Shown: positions 48,435-60,195 of the stretch, piece after piece | How the letters are laid out: each line of letters begins with the position of its first letter | How positions within the stretch are numbered: position 1 is the stretch's first letter | Source: Skeletonema tropicum | Lineage: Eukaryota; Bacillariophyta; Thalassiosirophyceae; Thalassiosirales; Thalassiosiraceae | DNA length: 64,000 nucleotides | NCBI GenBank assembly: GCA_037178625.1 | Contig: CM074138.1 | Coordinates: forward strand, 620,001 to 684,000 | Direction of reading: 5' to 3' | Notes under the pieces: generated by a model | Seen by the model: the letters and a program-made list of their open reading frames with translations, nothing else | Database searches by the model: none | What the model was told of the DNA's origin: nothing | Translations under genes and position numbers: made by a program

Positions 48435-51400
48435 TTAACTAAGAATCAGAGCTGCAGCCGATTTTGCCTGTACATCCTCCTCCTTAGACTGTTCGACATG
48501 TTCATGTTCATCTTTGATTGTAGCATCAACCCCATTTCGCTCCATTGTACAGTTGCTTAGTTCGACCACGGAGTCATCTCTACAAGTGATTGCTGCGCCA
48601 GAATTTTCACAGATACTTCCCTGCAGATACAACGTGAAAGTTGAGAGAATGAAACGAATTTTGAACAGGTAAGAATTCATTGAATGACATCCACTTACGC
48701 CTATCAATTGAATGCATGCACCGCTTTCCGCGACAAGACCACTTTTGTTCTGAGATCCTCCCATGATAATTGCTCTTTCCCAGCTCCCACCAGACTTGTC
48801 ACCATTTACAGAAACACAATGACCAATACTACCACTGTTATCAAATACACAGTTGAAAATGTTGAGACGGCCGCCATCTACACGCATAATTTGTTTTGAA
48901 GGGGTTCCTCCGGCAGCAATCCTTGGGCGCCTTATGGTAACTCCTTCCATCCATCCTCCATGAGCCTTCCACACAAGCTCGCCACTCATTTCCAATATTA
49001 CGTGAGCGGGTTCATTTTCATCGCCTACAATCCTAACTGGACTGTTAACCAATAGACCTGGGTCGTTGATGAAGTAATGGCCATCACCAAGTTCTATTGT
49101 ATCACCAGGCGAAGCAGCTTCCAACGCGTCAGATATAGTTCGAAAATGATTCTTTCCTAATTTTGATTTGTCCATCACAAGCGCCCCTTGTTCAACCGGC
49201 CAAACATGGAAAACGAATGAAATATCATTGGCCGCATCTCGCCAACTTCGGCATACCATTGAACATTGAGTTCGATCGGGGTAGGGTGGCAAGAATTCCA
49301 TTATGTTGACAAGAGGTATGGTTGGTAACGCTCTCCAACCTTCTGTTAGTGCAATACTCTCTGCCTCGAGCATTTTTAATACTGACGGTTTCTCCCAAAT
49401 AGCTTCGCCTGTGTCAGCATTGTACCAGAAGAGTTTTCCACTCAACTGCTCTATCTTGGTGTTCCAGTTTTGCCCTGTGAGTTTTCGCTTGATCATTTCT
49501 GCTCGCACTCTTGCCTTTTCTCTTGTATACAGTTGCCGTTGACGAGGAAGTGACTCGGGCTCCGGAAATGTTGCAAGTAAGTCTCCGTCCTCAAAAGCGC
49601 GCTGCTCTTCTTCGACCTTCTTTTGCTCTATTTGTTCCAAATCCCACTCGTTGTCTACACTCCTTGTTGCCTGAGCAAGTCGCTGTTGTTCAGCCCAGAA
49701 GAAAGGAGAGTAGTACGGATCGATGGATTCCTTTACATTCAATCCATAACGCTCAAGAGGATTTAATGATTCGTTGATTGTACTCGAATCTATGCCCACT
49801 TTACTTTGCCACTTCGCAAATTCTTTTTCCATATCCTTGTCGTCTTCGTCGTCGTCATCTTTTTCAACATCTTTGCCGCTAGTCTTAGCAACACTGCGGT
49901 GCGATGAGTTGGGATTTTTTTGCTTTTTGGATGTCGACGTCTTTTGTGTGACATTTTGGATCTTTGTCCCTGAGCTTTCTGCCTCGTCTCCATCCTGTTT
50001 GTAATTAATGCTCTCGTCGAATTCCTCGAGAGCATCAGTTGCCTCTTTCTTAGCACTTTGCATGGCTTTGACGTCATCTTCGTCTTCTAATGCATTCATT
50101 ACAGATTCTACTTGATCATTGCTCATCTGTTCAGGTTCGACAGACATTTGGTCAGCTTCTGAGTTGACACCTAGAATGTTTTGCAAGCCACCCTTGGTGA
50201 AACCATCATCATCGTCAGTTTTACTTAAATCACCTACCGAATCCGCATGAAACTTTCCCTCGTCCATTACCAAGAGGTCAAGATTACGTTTTTGCCTTGC
50301 TTTTGTCAAGATATTCTCCTCAATGGTATGCTCTGTAACCATGCGGTAGATATGCACTTCTTTGGTCTGCCCGATGCGGTGAGCTCTGTCTTGTGCCTGC
50401 GCATCCATTGCAGGATTCCAATCACTGTCATAAAAAATGACAGTGTCAGCGCCAGTCAAGTTGATACCTAAACCACCACTTCGTGTACTCAAAATGAAGC
50501 AGAACACCTTTAGATCGCTGTTGAATCGGTCCATCAACCTCTGGCGACGGTCAACATCAGTACCACCATCGAGTCTTAAGTAGGTGTGACCATTCAGATT
50601 CAAAAATGCTTCCAATACATCCAGCATCTTACTCATTTGTGTGAATATGAGAACGCGATGCCCCCCTTGCTTTAAATCTCGTAGTAATGTAGCCATTTTT
50701 TGTAACTTCCCGGCATCGAATTGAACGAGCTTTTTATCTGGGAAACACATAGTAAGTCTGGCTTGTGCTTTTTGGTACGGCGAAAAATACTTTTTGAATG
50801 TGTCTGCAGTCCTAGATTGCAGTGTTTTCTCCATTGTCATAGACGAAGAATGTGGTTTGCTCGACACGAGAATAGGCTTGCTACTGCCTGCCTTTGGTAC
50901 GCCAAAAACAAATTTATCTACAAGCTCTTCCAACTCTTCTCCCCGCTGTTCCTGACTCTTTCTCATTGCAAGCAACTCTGTTGGCGTGCCCGCAATTTGG
51001 TATGCATTTAGTTCCTCGTTAAGAGGCAAGTTTAAAGGGCCCTGTTCAATGGCCACAGCCTCACAGAGTCGATTTGAGTACGGAAATGAAAAGCTGCCAC
51101 ATCTTCGAGCGTTGACTTCTCCTATGGCCTCTGCCCTTGCTGCCTTTTCTTCTCTCTCGCTTTCGCAGATCCTAGACAGCAGTGAAAATAAACCAGCATC
51201 TAACCCTTTCTGAGGCGATGGCTCTTCAAGACGAGCCTTCTCTGCGCGTCGTATTGATGAAGTTGGCGTCGCCAATCGATTTAATTGCTCTTCAATTATA
51301 CTATCCACTGATGTCGCTTTCTCAAATGAAGGAGTGCCTTGTCCTATTGTCCACAGAGGGGCGAGGAAGTGTGGGCTCAGACGTTCTAAGCCCGATTTCT

Positions 51401-54400
51401 CTTCTATTGCATCAACAACACATGCAGCAGTAGACATAGTCAAAGGCTCCATAACAAATGGTGTAGTAACAGATCGTGGTTCGAATAAATCTGGGTGATT
51501 GCATACTTTCCGAAGCTGCATCAAGACATTCATCATTCCCATAAAGTTCCCCCCATGCATTGCCTTCCGCGTCGAAGAACGTGCCATGAATTCTTCATAT
51601 AAGAACATTTGTCTCCTTGATAATTGGCATTTGACTATATGCTCAAATTTTCCAGGGAGTTGAGTTTCTACATCTTTCTTCAGTCTCCGAAGAACAAAAG
51701 GGCGAATAATACCGTGCAGTCGATTGATCAGATCATCATTACGCCGAGCATTTCCTTCAATGATGTTGTCCATAGGGTTAGAGAACCAATACGAAAACTC
51801 TTTCCTATCCCGAAAGACGTGTGGCATTAAGAAGTGTAACAAACTCCATAGCTCCATCAAATTATTCTGCAAATAGAAAGTGAGGAGTGATTTTTTTGGA
51901 CTTAATGAGAACTGCAGACAAAAACACTTACCTGTAAAGGAGTGCCAGTCAAAAGCAGTCGGCGCTGGGTATTGAAATTGATGAGAGTTTGCCACCTTTG
52001 GCTCTCAAAGTTTTTGATGTTATGCGCCTATCGTCAAAGAAAGGAGAAGCAATTGATTTGATTCAGTCTTCGCAAGCAAACTAAACACGAAATTTCACAG
52101 AATACCAAGACGCACCTCATCCAAAATCAAGTAATACCACTTCTTTCTTTTGAATGCAAACGAATCCTGCACCGCGAGCTGATACGATGTAATTATGACA
52201 TGATGCATATTTGACTTCGTCCAGCCTACTCTGAGCTCTTTTCGTCGCTTTGCATTTCCATAGTAGCACATAACCTTGAGGCCTGGGCAAAATCGTTTGA
52301 ATTCAACCTCCCAATTGACTAGACATGACGTTGGAACAATTATCAAATGAGGTCCCCATATACCCTTGTATGACGCAAGATATGCCAACATTGATATTGT
52401 TTGAAGAGTTTTACCTGTCAAGAAGGGTTGCAAATTTAATGTGAGGCTTCAAGCATAAAACAGATGTAACAACAACAGGGTTTTTACCAACTGACCTAGT
52501 CCCATCTCGTCTGCAAGGATCGAATTTAGCCGACGAGATTGTGCCGACACAAGCCAATTCATTCCAACCTGCTGATAAGCACGCAATTTTACCCAGCTGG
52601 CGAGTAGGAATGGCCGCGTTAGCATTGTTTGTCGTGCCTTTTCATCTGATGCTGCAAGAGATTGCAATGCCGCAATACCTACATCAGAATCATTCTTTGA
52701 TTTCTTTGCGATCTTGCCATCGTCAGGACACTCATCTGTTTCAAGTTTTCGTTTCTCGTGCTTTTGAGTAGAAGTTTCAGTACCATCTTCATCCATATCA
52801 TCTAAGCCATAGAGTCGTCGAAGTTCTTCTGTAGACATTTCATTTTCTTCTTGCAGCTGAGAGAGTTCTTGTTCGTACGTCATGTCCCTTCCGAGTTTTT
52901 CTTCAGCTGCAATAGTTGTTTCATCGTCCACTTCGTCTTCCTCTATGTGAAATTCGTCCTTTTCTTCGTGATCATCCTCATTAAGAAGATCAAGTGCCGA
53001 GGGGGTAGCAGTACTGTCTTCTTTTTTATGATTGTCATTGCGATCAACTCCCACAACATCTTCCATGTTGGCGTACATGGCACGCAATTCTTCCACAGAC
53101 ATTTCACTTTCTCGCTTGAGCAAATCGATTTCATCTTGGTAGGACATGTCCCTCCCCAGCTTTTCCTCGGCTTCTAGTGTAGTCTCGTCGTCAACCTCTA
53201 CATTTTCTAAAAGAAATTCATCCTGCTCTTCGTGATCGTCTTCGGCAAGTAAGGACATGGCCGATTCTTCTTCCATTACGTCATCTTCCTCCTTTGGTTG
53301 TATGGGATCATCAGCGTCATCAGCGTCGTCGTCATCATTGCCCTCATCCATGTTGGCATACATGGCACGCAACTCTTCAATCGACATTTCACCCTCTCGT
53401 TGCAACAAATCAATTTCATCTTGGTAGGACATGTCCCTCCCAAGCTTTTCTTCCGCTTCAATGGTTGTCTCGTCATCTTTCTCTTCTCGTTCCACATGGA
53501 ATTCATCCTTTTCTTCGTGATCGTCTTCGGCAAGCATGGATAAATCATTCTCAGTGTCTTCTTCACCACCGCTGTTGTTATCAGAACCTACAGAGGCATC
53601 ATTCCCATCGTTTTCTTCCATATTGGCGTACATGGCACGTAGTTCCTCAATGGACATTTCATTCTCACGATTTAGCAACTCAATCTCATCTGTGTAGGAC
53701 ATATCTCGGCCTAGACGTTCCTCTGCCTCAATGGTTGTTTCATCATCAATCTCTTCTTTGTCGAGATGAAACTCATCCTTTTCCTCGTGGTCATCTTCGC
53801 CTAGCATGGATTCAACAGGAGCAGCAGCAGATGATGATGATGATGGGGATGGATCAAATGTTCGTTCTTGATGAGATGCAGCAAAGCTGACATGTCGTCT
53901 TCTCGGAGCTACTACTACTGCTGCTGTTGCTGCTGCCGCCTGCTCCTCAATTTCCATTGGTTCAGCTGATGATAATAATTCTCCCCCTGAAAGGTTTTGA
54001 CCATCTCTTTCCTCCGCTTCCTGCAGCTGTTGTTGTCCCTCTTCCACCAACCGTTGCAGCAATGTATCCAAATCCATATCCTGCTCTTCGAGTAATTTAT
54101 TCACCTCCTCTCTCACTTCATTCGGACATTGTTCCTTGAATGACGTCAAGAATTCTTCATACTCCTTCTTTTCAAAATCTGCCTCTTCCAGTAGCTCAGT
54201 GTCACTTGGTTCATACTCCTCATCAGAATCATTATCTTCCATGTTGTTATTCTGTGTTGTTGGCGATGATGATGATGTCAATTTTGAATTAGTATTGGTC
54301 ATGACTCGCTCCCCATAAAAAGTCCGTTCATTATAACTCTCATCACGATCCATCCTTAAATAATCGACACTTGTCAATTTACTCTTTCGTCTTCCCAACG

Positions 54401-55205
54401 AGGCACTTTGCGATAAAGCCTCTTCAATAGTCAATTGTTGTTTCCTCCCACCATTCCAATTCTCATCATCATCATTATCATTATTATTTTTGGTCAAACT
54501 CTCTCCATACTTTTCAGTCTGCCGCACCAAAAACACCAAATGTTGATCCATATCCTTCCGTCGTCGTTCCTCCCCATCCAATCGTTGTTTATATCCCACC
54601 ACTCGTTCAATCTTCTTCCAATATCCACGTTGGACATGCCGATTCATCTTGGCGGCAAGTCGACGAACACGTGCCTCGAATTCGGCACGTTCACGCCTTT
54701 TACGTGTGTGCAGTGTGGCGTGGTATTGTTTGATGGCGTTGGATAGCTTTTTGGCATGGGAGGTTTGACGTTTCCGTTCGGATTGGAAGTCGGCGGATAG
54801 CCAGAGCATTTCTTTGAGGGTGAAGTCCCAGTGGGTGGATTTGTCGTCAGTGGAAGTGGAGGAGGAGGAGGTTTGAGTGGTGGTGGGGATGGGGACCTTG
54901 GGGAGGGCGGTGGGCAGTTTTTGAAGTAGAGATTGTGGGGATGCATTGTTATCATTGCTGCTAGCAGTTGTAGTTGTATCAGAGCCTCCACCACCGCTAC
55001 TGGTGGAAGTAGTGAGTGGCGCAACAACAATCGGCTTGGGCTCCAACTCCAAAAGACGGTTCTGAATCTCCGTCTTTCGAGATAGTAATTGCTCTTGGTT
55101 CGCTGCAAGATCTACAGCGGCGGAAGAGGAGGCGGCGGAGGCTGCGATGGGGTGCTTCCTTGGCCTGCCTCGGCCTTGCTTCTTGGGCTTGGTTGTTGTC
55201 GACAT
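48435..55205 (-). CDS. SWR1/SRCAP-type remodeller fused to WW, F-box-like and beta-helix
   Basis: Five exons (55205-52496, 52414-52116, 52027-51932, 51866-48699, 48620-48435) give 2152 residues. Order: AT-hook QGRGRPRKHP (about 10-19); HSA domain (about 118-235) with THWDFTLKEMLWLSADFQ; four repeats of about 90 residues (about 468-802), each with DDHEEKDEF, DDETTIEAEEKLGRDMSY and a helix such as EIDLLKRESEMSVEELRAMY; the Snf2 ATPase from LRAYQQVGMNWL (about 873) with DEMGLGKT, LILDEAHN and LLLTGTPLQNNL; a 300-residue insert between lobes, as in SWR1 and INO80; helicase C (about 1411-1560) with STRSGGLGINL and DRAHRIGQ; WW (about 1838, GKLFWYNADTGEAIWEKP); F-box-like (about 1880-1915, IPLVNIMEFLPPYPD, CRSWRDAAND); and a right-handed beta-helix to the end. 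HSA plus split ATPase means H2A.Z exchange is the likely job. The C-terminal fusion is unusual. The last intron (78 bp) is stop-free and in frame. Confidence 0.87.
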
Positions 55206-55668
55206 GGCGTGGAGGTGGAATTTGGCTATCGTCTATCGTCTATCGTACTGCAAATCCTTTTCGATCGATACGCGGTGAGGCGCGCCAAATTAGTAGGTAG
55301 GTATGTTATATCTACCTCTATGTATAAGAAAATGTTTACTGGTACGTGTGTAGTGTACCTATAGGTACCATACGGTTTCCTAGAATGTCTCGACAAGTCC
55401 GAGTCATTTTTGCAATCTTTGTATTGAGTTCCCATGTTTCCAAAGACCTCCCTACAAACCGCTCGGCATCACCTATCAAAGATCGAGAGACACACACAAA
55501 AAAGCGTGTGAAACGCACGAACAGCCCACATACACTCCTCTCACATCACACGCACGCAGTTTTAGTTCTGCACCGGCTACACATAAAAGTTCTGCAGATC
55601 CACATACAAACATACTCAACAAAATCTTCATCACACATCTTCATCACATAACACAATACAACGCAACC
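55206..55668. promoter_or_regulatory. divergent promoter region, SWR1-like / LRR
   Basis: 463 bp between the starts of the remodeller (minus) and the LRR gene (plus). It includes the CACACACAAAAAAGC stretch near 55490 and ACA-rich sequence just before the LRR start, likely 5' untranslated. No TATA box is evident. Confidence 0.45.
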
Positions 55669-58015
55669 ATGCCGGCGAAGGGTAGCGACCGCGACGAACA
55701 GCAAGCTCTCCTCTCTCTCATTCAAAAAGTGGAGGGCGAGGAATGGGCATCCACACGAAAAGGATGGAAGATTAACTCGGGTGTAAGTGATTCATATTGA
55801 ATTGAACGATTGTATGTCGTATCAAAATAATGTCTAACTATTACTCATACAATGCACACTTTCACCTTTTATATTATAATCGATACAGGTTCCAGTATGT
55901 GAATGGGACGGAATAAACTGCCGCATCAGCATCACCGGCGGAAATACCGCCACCATCACATCCATCAATCTACCCAACCAGGGTCTATCGGCAACCCTCA
56001 CAAGTGAGTTGGGCTTGTTAAAAGATTTGGAGGAATTGAATCTCAAGGGAAATTTAATCGCCGGGACGATCCCTCAAGAGGTGGCGAATTTGGAGAAGTT
56101 GTTTAGTCTCGACTTGACGAATAATCAAGTTTCTGGACCACTCCCGCAATGGTGGGGTTCCTTCTCATTGACCAAGTTGTTTTTGGCTCAGAATCAACTG
56201 ACCGGGGAGTTCTATCACAACATCTATTCTCCTCACTTGCAGTCCGTACAAGAGGTTCGGTTGGAAAATAATAAACTCAGTGGGACACTCGATGGGAATG
56301 CCATTATGCAGATGCAAAAGGTGGAGACGATATCCCTATCTCAAAATAATTTGTCGGGTCTCATTCCCGGATTTCAATTGGGGTCTCTTCCCTCCCTGAA
56401 ATATCTGTATCTGGATAATAATGAGTTTGTGGGCCCCTTACCTTCACAGTTGGCACAGACTGGCAAATCATTGTTGGAAGAACTTTGGGTGCAAGACAAT
56501 TCGTTATCGGGGACTGTTCCTGCATCCTATGTACGGTTTGACAAACTCCACGACTTTTTTATTGACGGTAACAAGCTCACGGGGGCACTTCCGTTGCAAT
56601 TGTGTTCGGCCAAATTGAACAATGACTTCTTCAATACCCTGCCCCCAGATGCGGAACGTAATTATTGTGAGTATATTGCCTGTCCTTCCGGGAGTGTGGG
56701 TAAGGAGGGAGTGTACCCCTGCAGCGTTTGTCCAGGGGGGGATGCGGCCAAGTTGGAGAATCCATATTTGGGTAAGAGTGATGGAAATTTGCAATGTTCG
56801 GCGCATAGTCAACGTGATATTTTGCGCATCTTTTATGAATCTACGTCGGATAGTGGTTGGTTGGGTGGATCTGACTGGAATGATGCCACGAAGGATGTGT
56901 GTCAGATGACTGGTATTACGTGTGATGACCATGAGAATATTGTCAAGATTGGCTTGAAGAATCGAAATTTATCGGGCACGATTCCTGATGCAATTGGGTT
57001 CCTTTCATTCTTGGAGACACTTGACTTGTCGGATAACAATTTGGAGGGGTTCATCCCAAGTGACTTGCGCTGGACGTCCTTGACAAGACTTGACATCTCA
57101 GGCAACAAGCTTCGAGGAGTGTTGCCTCCATTGCTGTGTATGATGCAAGAGTTGAATGGAAATGGGGAGAACAATGTGTACTATTGTGATAGAATTGCTT
57201 GTCCTGCAAATACATTCAATGCATTTGGTCATCATGGTTATCATGGAGAGCCCTGCCAACCATGCTACGATGTGCCTAATACTCCAGAAGAAGCATACAT
57301 TGGGCAGAAGAAGTGCGTCAATCGTCAGAAACCAATCGGTGGTGGATCCAATTGGAAAAAGGAACTTGAAACGCTCAAAGAAACTACTGCAAGCGTGAAT
57401 ATTTTCAGCAGGGTGGCATTGTCTATTGCCGCTATCACCTTGGTGATGTTACTCTTCTTACTTGGCACTCGATGCATGGGTGGCGATCCTCAGAAGAGAA
57501 CCCCCCAAAGAAAGCAAGAGCGAAAGCGGATCCTCAGGCAGCAGCGTGTAGCATCATCTGACAGTGAAAGTGGTGACAGTGGTAGTGACGACGACGAGGA
57601 GGATCCTGACATTGAAATCTCAAGTGTAGGATCGGGCACGAGTAGAAGTAGTCGCACTGCCATGGATTTGATTAATGAGCATAAGGGCATAGCACTAAGC
57701 AGACCACAGAAGATGAAAAAGGCAGTCTCCCAACGTCTACCAAAAGCGCAAGGAATTCGTACATCAATGTCCAACATCAATGTAAATGCAAGAAAACAAC
57801 GCCTTGCCAGAAGGACAAGTCGTGGATCAATTGAAGGCCTTTATGAAGGTGTTGTTGACTTTGGAGATGACGATGAACAGGATTACGTTGATAAGGGGGA
57901 AGACGCATCATCAGTAGAGAACAACTTTGGAGGAGAAGAAGAAGCACGTGCCCCCAAGCCCAAGAAGAAGAAGAAGAAGGAAACAGATCTTCTGGATATT
58001 CCAATGATTACATAA
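55669..58015 (+). CDS. LRR single-pass membrane protein without kinase
   Basis: Exons 55669-55782 and 55889-58015 join in phase 0 to 746 residues (intron 106 bp, GTAAGT...ACAG). The start gives MPAKGSDRDEQQALLSLIQK, an LRRNT_2-like cap continued by VCEWDGINC. Leucine-rich repeats of plant type follow (LEELNLKGNLIAGTIPQEVA, LFSLDLTNNQVSGPLPQ, and others to about residue 330). After a Cys-rich break (YCEYIACPSGSVG) a second cap (DILRIFYESTSDSGWLGGSD, ITCDDHENI) leads a shorter second LRR block. One membrane helix (VALSIAAITLVMLLFLLG, about 585) is followed by a basic, then Ser/Asp-rich and Lys-rich tail. There is no kinase. No signal peptide is visible before residue 10, so the N-terminus may be incomplete or the first exon missed. 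Probably a surface receptor or adhesion protein; ligand unknown. Confidence 0.8.
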
Positions 58016-58467
58016 TTTCAATGGAGCGTTGGTGTTGTTTGTTTCCTAAAATTGTATAGATTAACAACCAAAGTAGGACTAAACTTTAAGCAATGACGAG
58101 AGGAAACAGCAGTCGTATGTACAGTAAGAAGTCGTGTATGCAGCCATCAACCCATCACTTCTTGTTCCATACGGTTGGAATCGAGAGCTAAATAAATCGC
58201 AGTATTAGCAGTGACTAAAAGTCAGAATTTGAGCAAATGAAATTCAGTAGCAATGACGACTGCACATCATTCCTACTTCGTCGGTGAATCAAACCGGAGA
58301 TTCTCGACGCCAAAGATTTGTTTATGATTTGCTCATTACTATTTTTTAGACACAAAAAGTTTTGACATTAAGAACGATGGGGCTGACCTCGCCATAATTC
58401 CAAATGGAAAATAGTCAAAACCAAGAACACCTCGCACCTCGTCTACCACACACACCACGTTTCAACC
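58016..58467. other. intergenic between LRR and Smr genes
   Basis: About 450 bp, AT-rich, both neighbours on the plus strand. It should hold the 3' end of the LRR transcript and the promoter of the Smr gene. No repeats or frames of note. Confidence 0.5.
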
Positions 58468-60103
58468 ATGGCAAGAGGCAAGCAAGCATCCCGCAGCAGC
58501 ATCGCCGCAAGGAACAAGCGCAACCTGCGCAGGCTCTCCGCAAACGCCTCCAATAACGATGGACCTGCATCACGGACCGAGGAGGTCATCAAGACATCAA
58601 TTGAACATCATTGGAGTAAGTTTTGCCCTACCCTCCAATCATTCATCTTGGCCAATCCGCAAAAGGTTACTATCGAGACATTGATCGAGTTTTGGAGTCG
58701 TCCTGAAAATGCTCCATATGCCGCCATGAATGTTGGGCCAAGCACTGTACACATGCTTGCCTACGACTATCTATCTTTGGGTGAGACCTTCGTTGCACAG
58801 GCCCTCATCCGCTGCGGTGCGTTCCTCAATCAATTGACGAAGGGGACAGTTCCAATGACCGAAATGGCAGCCATGAGTAGCGAAGATCTCGCTGACCCAA
58901 AGAAACTTTCAATCTACGCGTATGCTGTCAAGTTATGTAATGAAGGGAAGGAAATGAATTATCTGAGACAAGCGATTCCTTTGAAATATATGAAAGCCCT
59001 TGGCCTTGGGGGGTGCCTTGGGGGTTCGGTGTCAGAGTAAGTTTATCTGATGCAAAGATTTGTATGTATATAGCTTTCTTCTGATTCCTAACTCATCTTC
59101 TCTCTCTTGCAGTGTTCCTTCAATGAAATATGTCGATTTGGTTGCAGACGATTGGGGCAAGGCCTCTTCTAAAAAGCAGCGAAGCAGTGACCAAGATGAA
59201 GACGCCACCGAAATCAAGGTCATCCTTTCAAATAAAGATGATGCAATTGATATCGAAAGAACAATCAGTTCATCGGCAACTCTCAAGACACTATTTAACA
59301 ACTATGCGGAAGAGAGGGGTGAGTCACTTCGGTCATTAAGGTTCTCATTTAATGACAGAATGCTCTTTTTGAGCACTGCGGGTAATAAGACAGCAACAGA
59401 ATTGGGCATTGAGAATGGGGGCGTAATTGAAGTATCTAATATCAAATCTACTGTGTCAAACGAAAATACACCACCAAAGGCTACTCCGGCCAAGGGGGGG
59501 AGGAAAAAAGAAAAGAAGAGAACAAGTGTATTGAGAGCAAAACAGATGAAGAAGGGGCGTCAATCGTCCGTGGTATTATTCAATCTCGAGAGCGATAGGC
59601 AACGTCATTCGAAAAAATTGACCAAGGTGTTGGATGAGATGGAACTTCAACTCAAAGGTATCAGACAAAACATCAACGAGTCCATGTTATTATGTCAAAA
59701 GTCAAAGACCCGTAGACCAAGCTCTCGAAAGAACCAGAATACTTCATCCAGTGCTGTGTTCAATCCTGCAATGACAGGCCTTGGTGGTAAGGCAGGCAAG
59801 ACTAGCTTTTCCGTCAATGTGGGGAGAGTTGAAAACCTCTACAAGACATCGAAGAAGGATCGATTGAATAATGCGTCAAGGGTGTCTCGTGTTGCCAAGA
59901 TTGATCTTCACGGATGCAATCAAGAGGAAGCAGTGGAGCGGCTTAATGAGTGGGAGGGTAATACAATGGATGCTGCAATGAAAGGGGAATATCCGTTTGT
60001 TGTTCCTGGCGTTATTGTGTGCGGGGGAGGGGCACAAATACTATCAGAGCTTGTGGAGAATTGGATCAGAGAGAAAAAGAATGTAGCAAATTCATTTGCC
60101 TAA
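58468..60103 (+). CDS. ubiquitin/SUMO-like domain plus Smr domain protein
   Basis: Exons 58468-59036 and 59113-60103 (intron 76 bp, phase 2) give 519 residues. Residues 1-60 are basic (RSSIAARNKRNLRRLS). A helical part to about 200 has PQKVTIETLIEFWSR and LAYDYLSLGETFVAQAL. From about 215 a ubiquitin-like fold is seen: TEIKVILSNKDDAIDIERTI, TLKTLFNNYAEERGE, LRFSFNDRMLF and TATELGIENGGVIEV, the pattern of SUMO-like (Rad60-SLD) domains. A basic coiled linker follows, then an Smr domain: KIDLHGCNQEEAVERLNEW (DLHG motif), a YPFVVPG insert, and VIVCGGGAQILSELVENW (the GxG-equivalent GGG). Smr domains are nucleases or nucleic-acid-binding modules. The Ubl-Smr pairing suggests RNA or DNA surveillance, by inference only. 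Confidence 0.75.
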
Positions 60104-60195
60104 AAGCGTATTGTTGTCATCATGGGGAATAATATATGTCCAAAGATTCATGTAAGATTACCAATGTAAGAATAATAGTGGCAAATTATATCAAA

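Noticed and set aside
53294..53890. Plus-strand His/Gln-rich frame opposite the SWR1-like repeats
   Set aside because: It mirrors acidic repeat codons of the real gene and its peptide is compositionally odd without any family signal.
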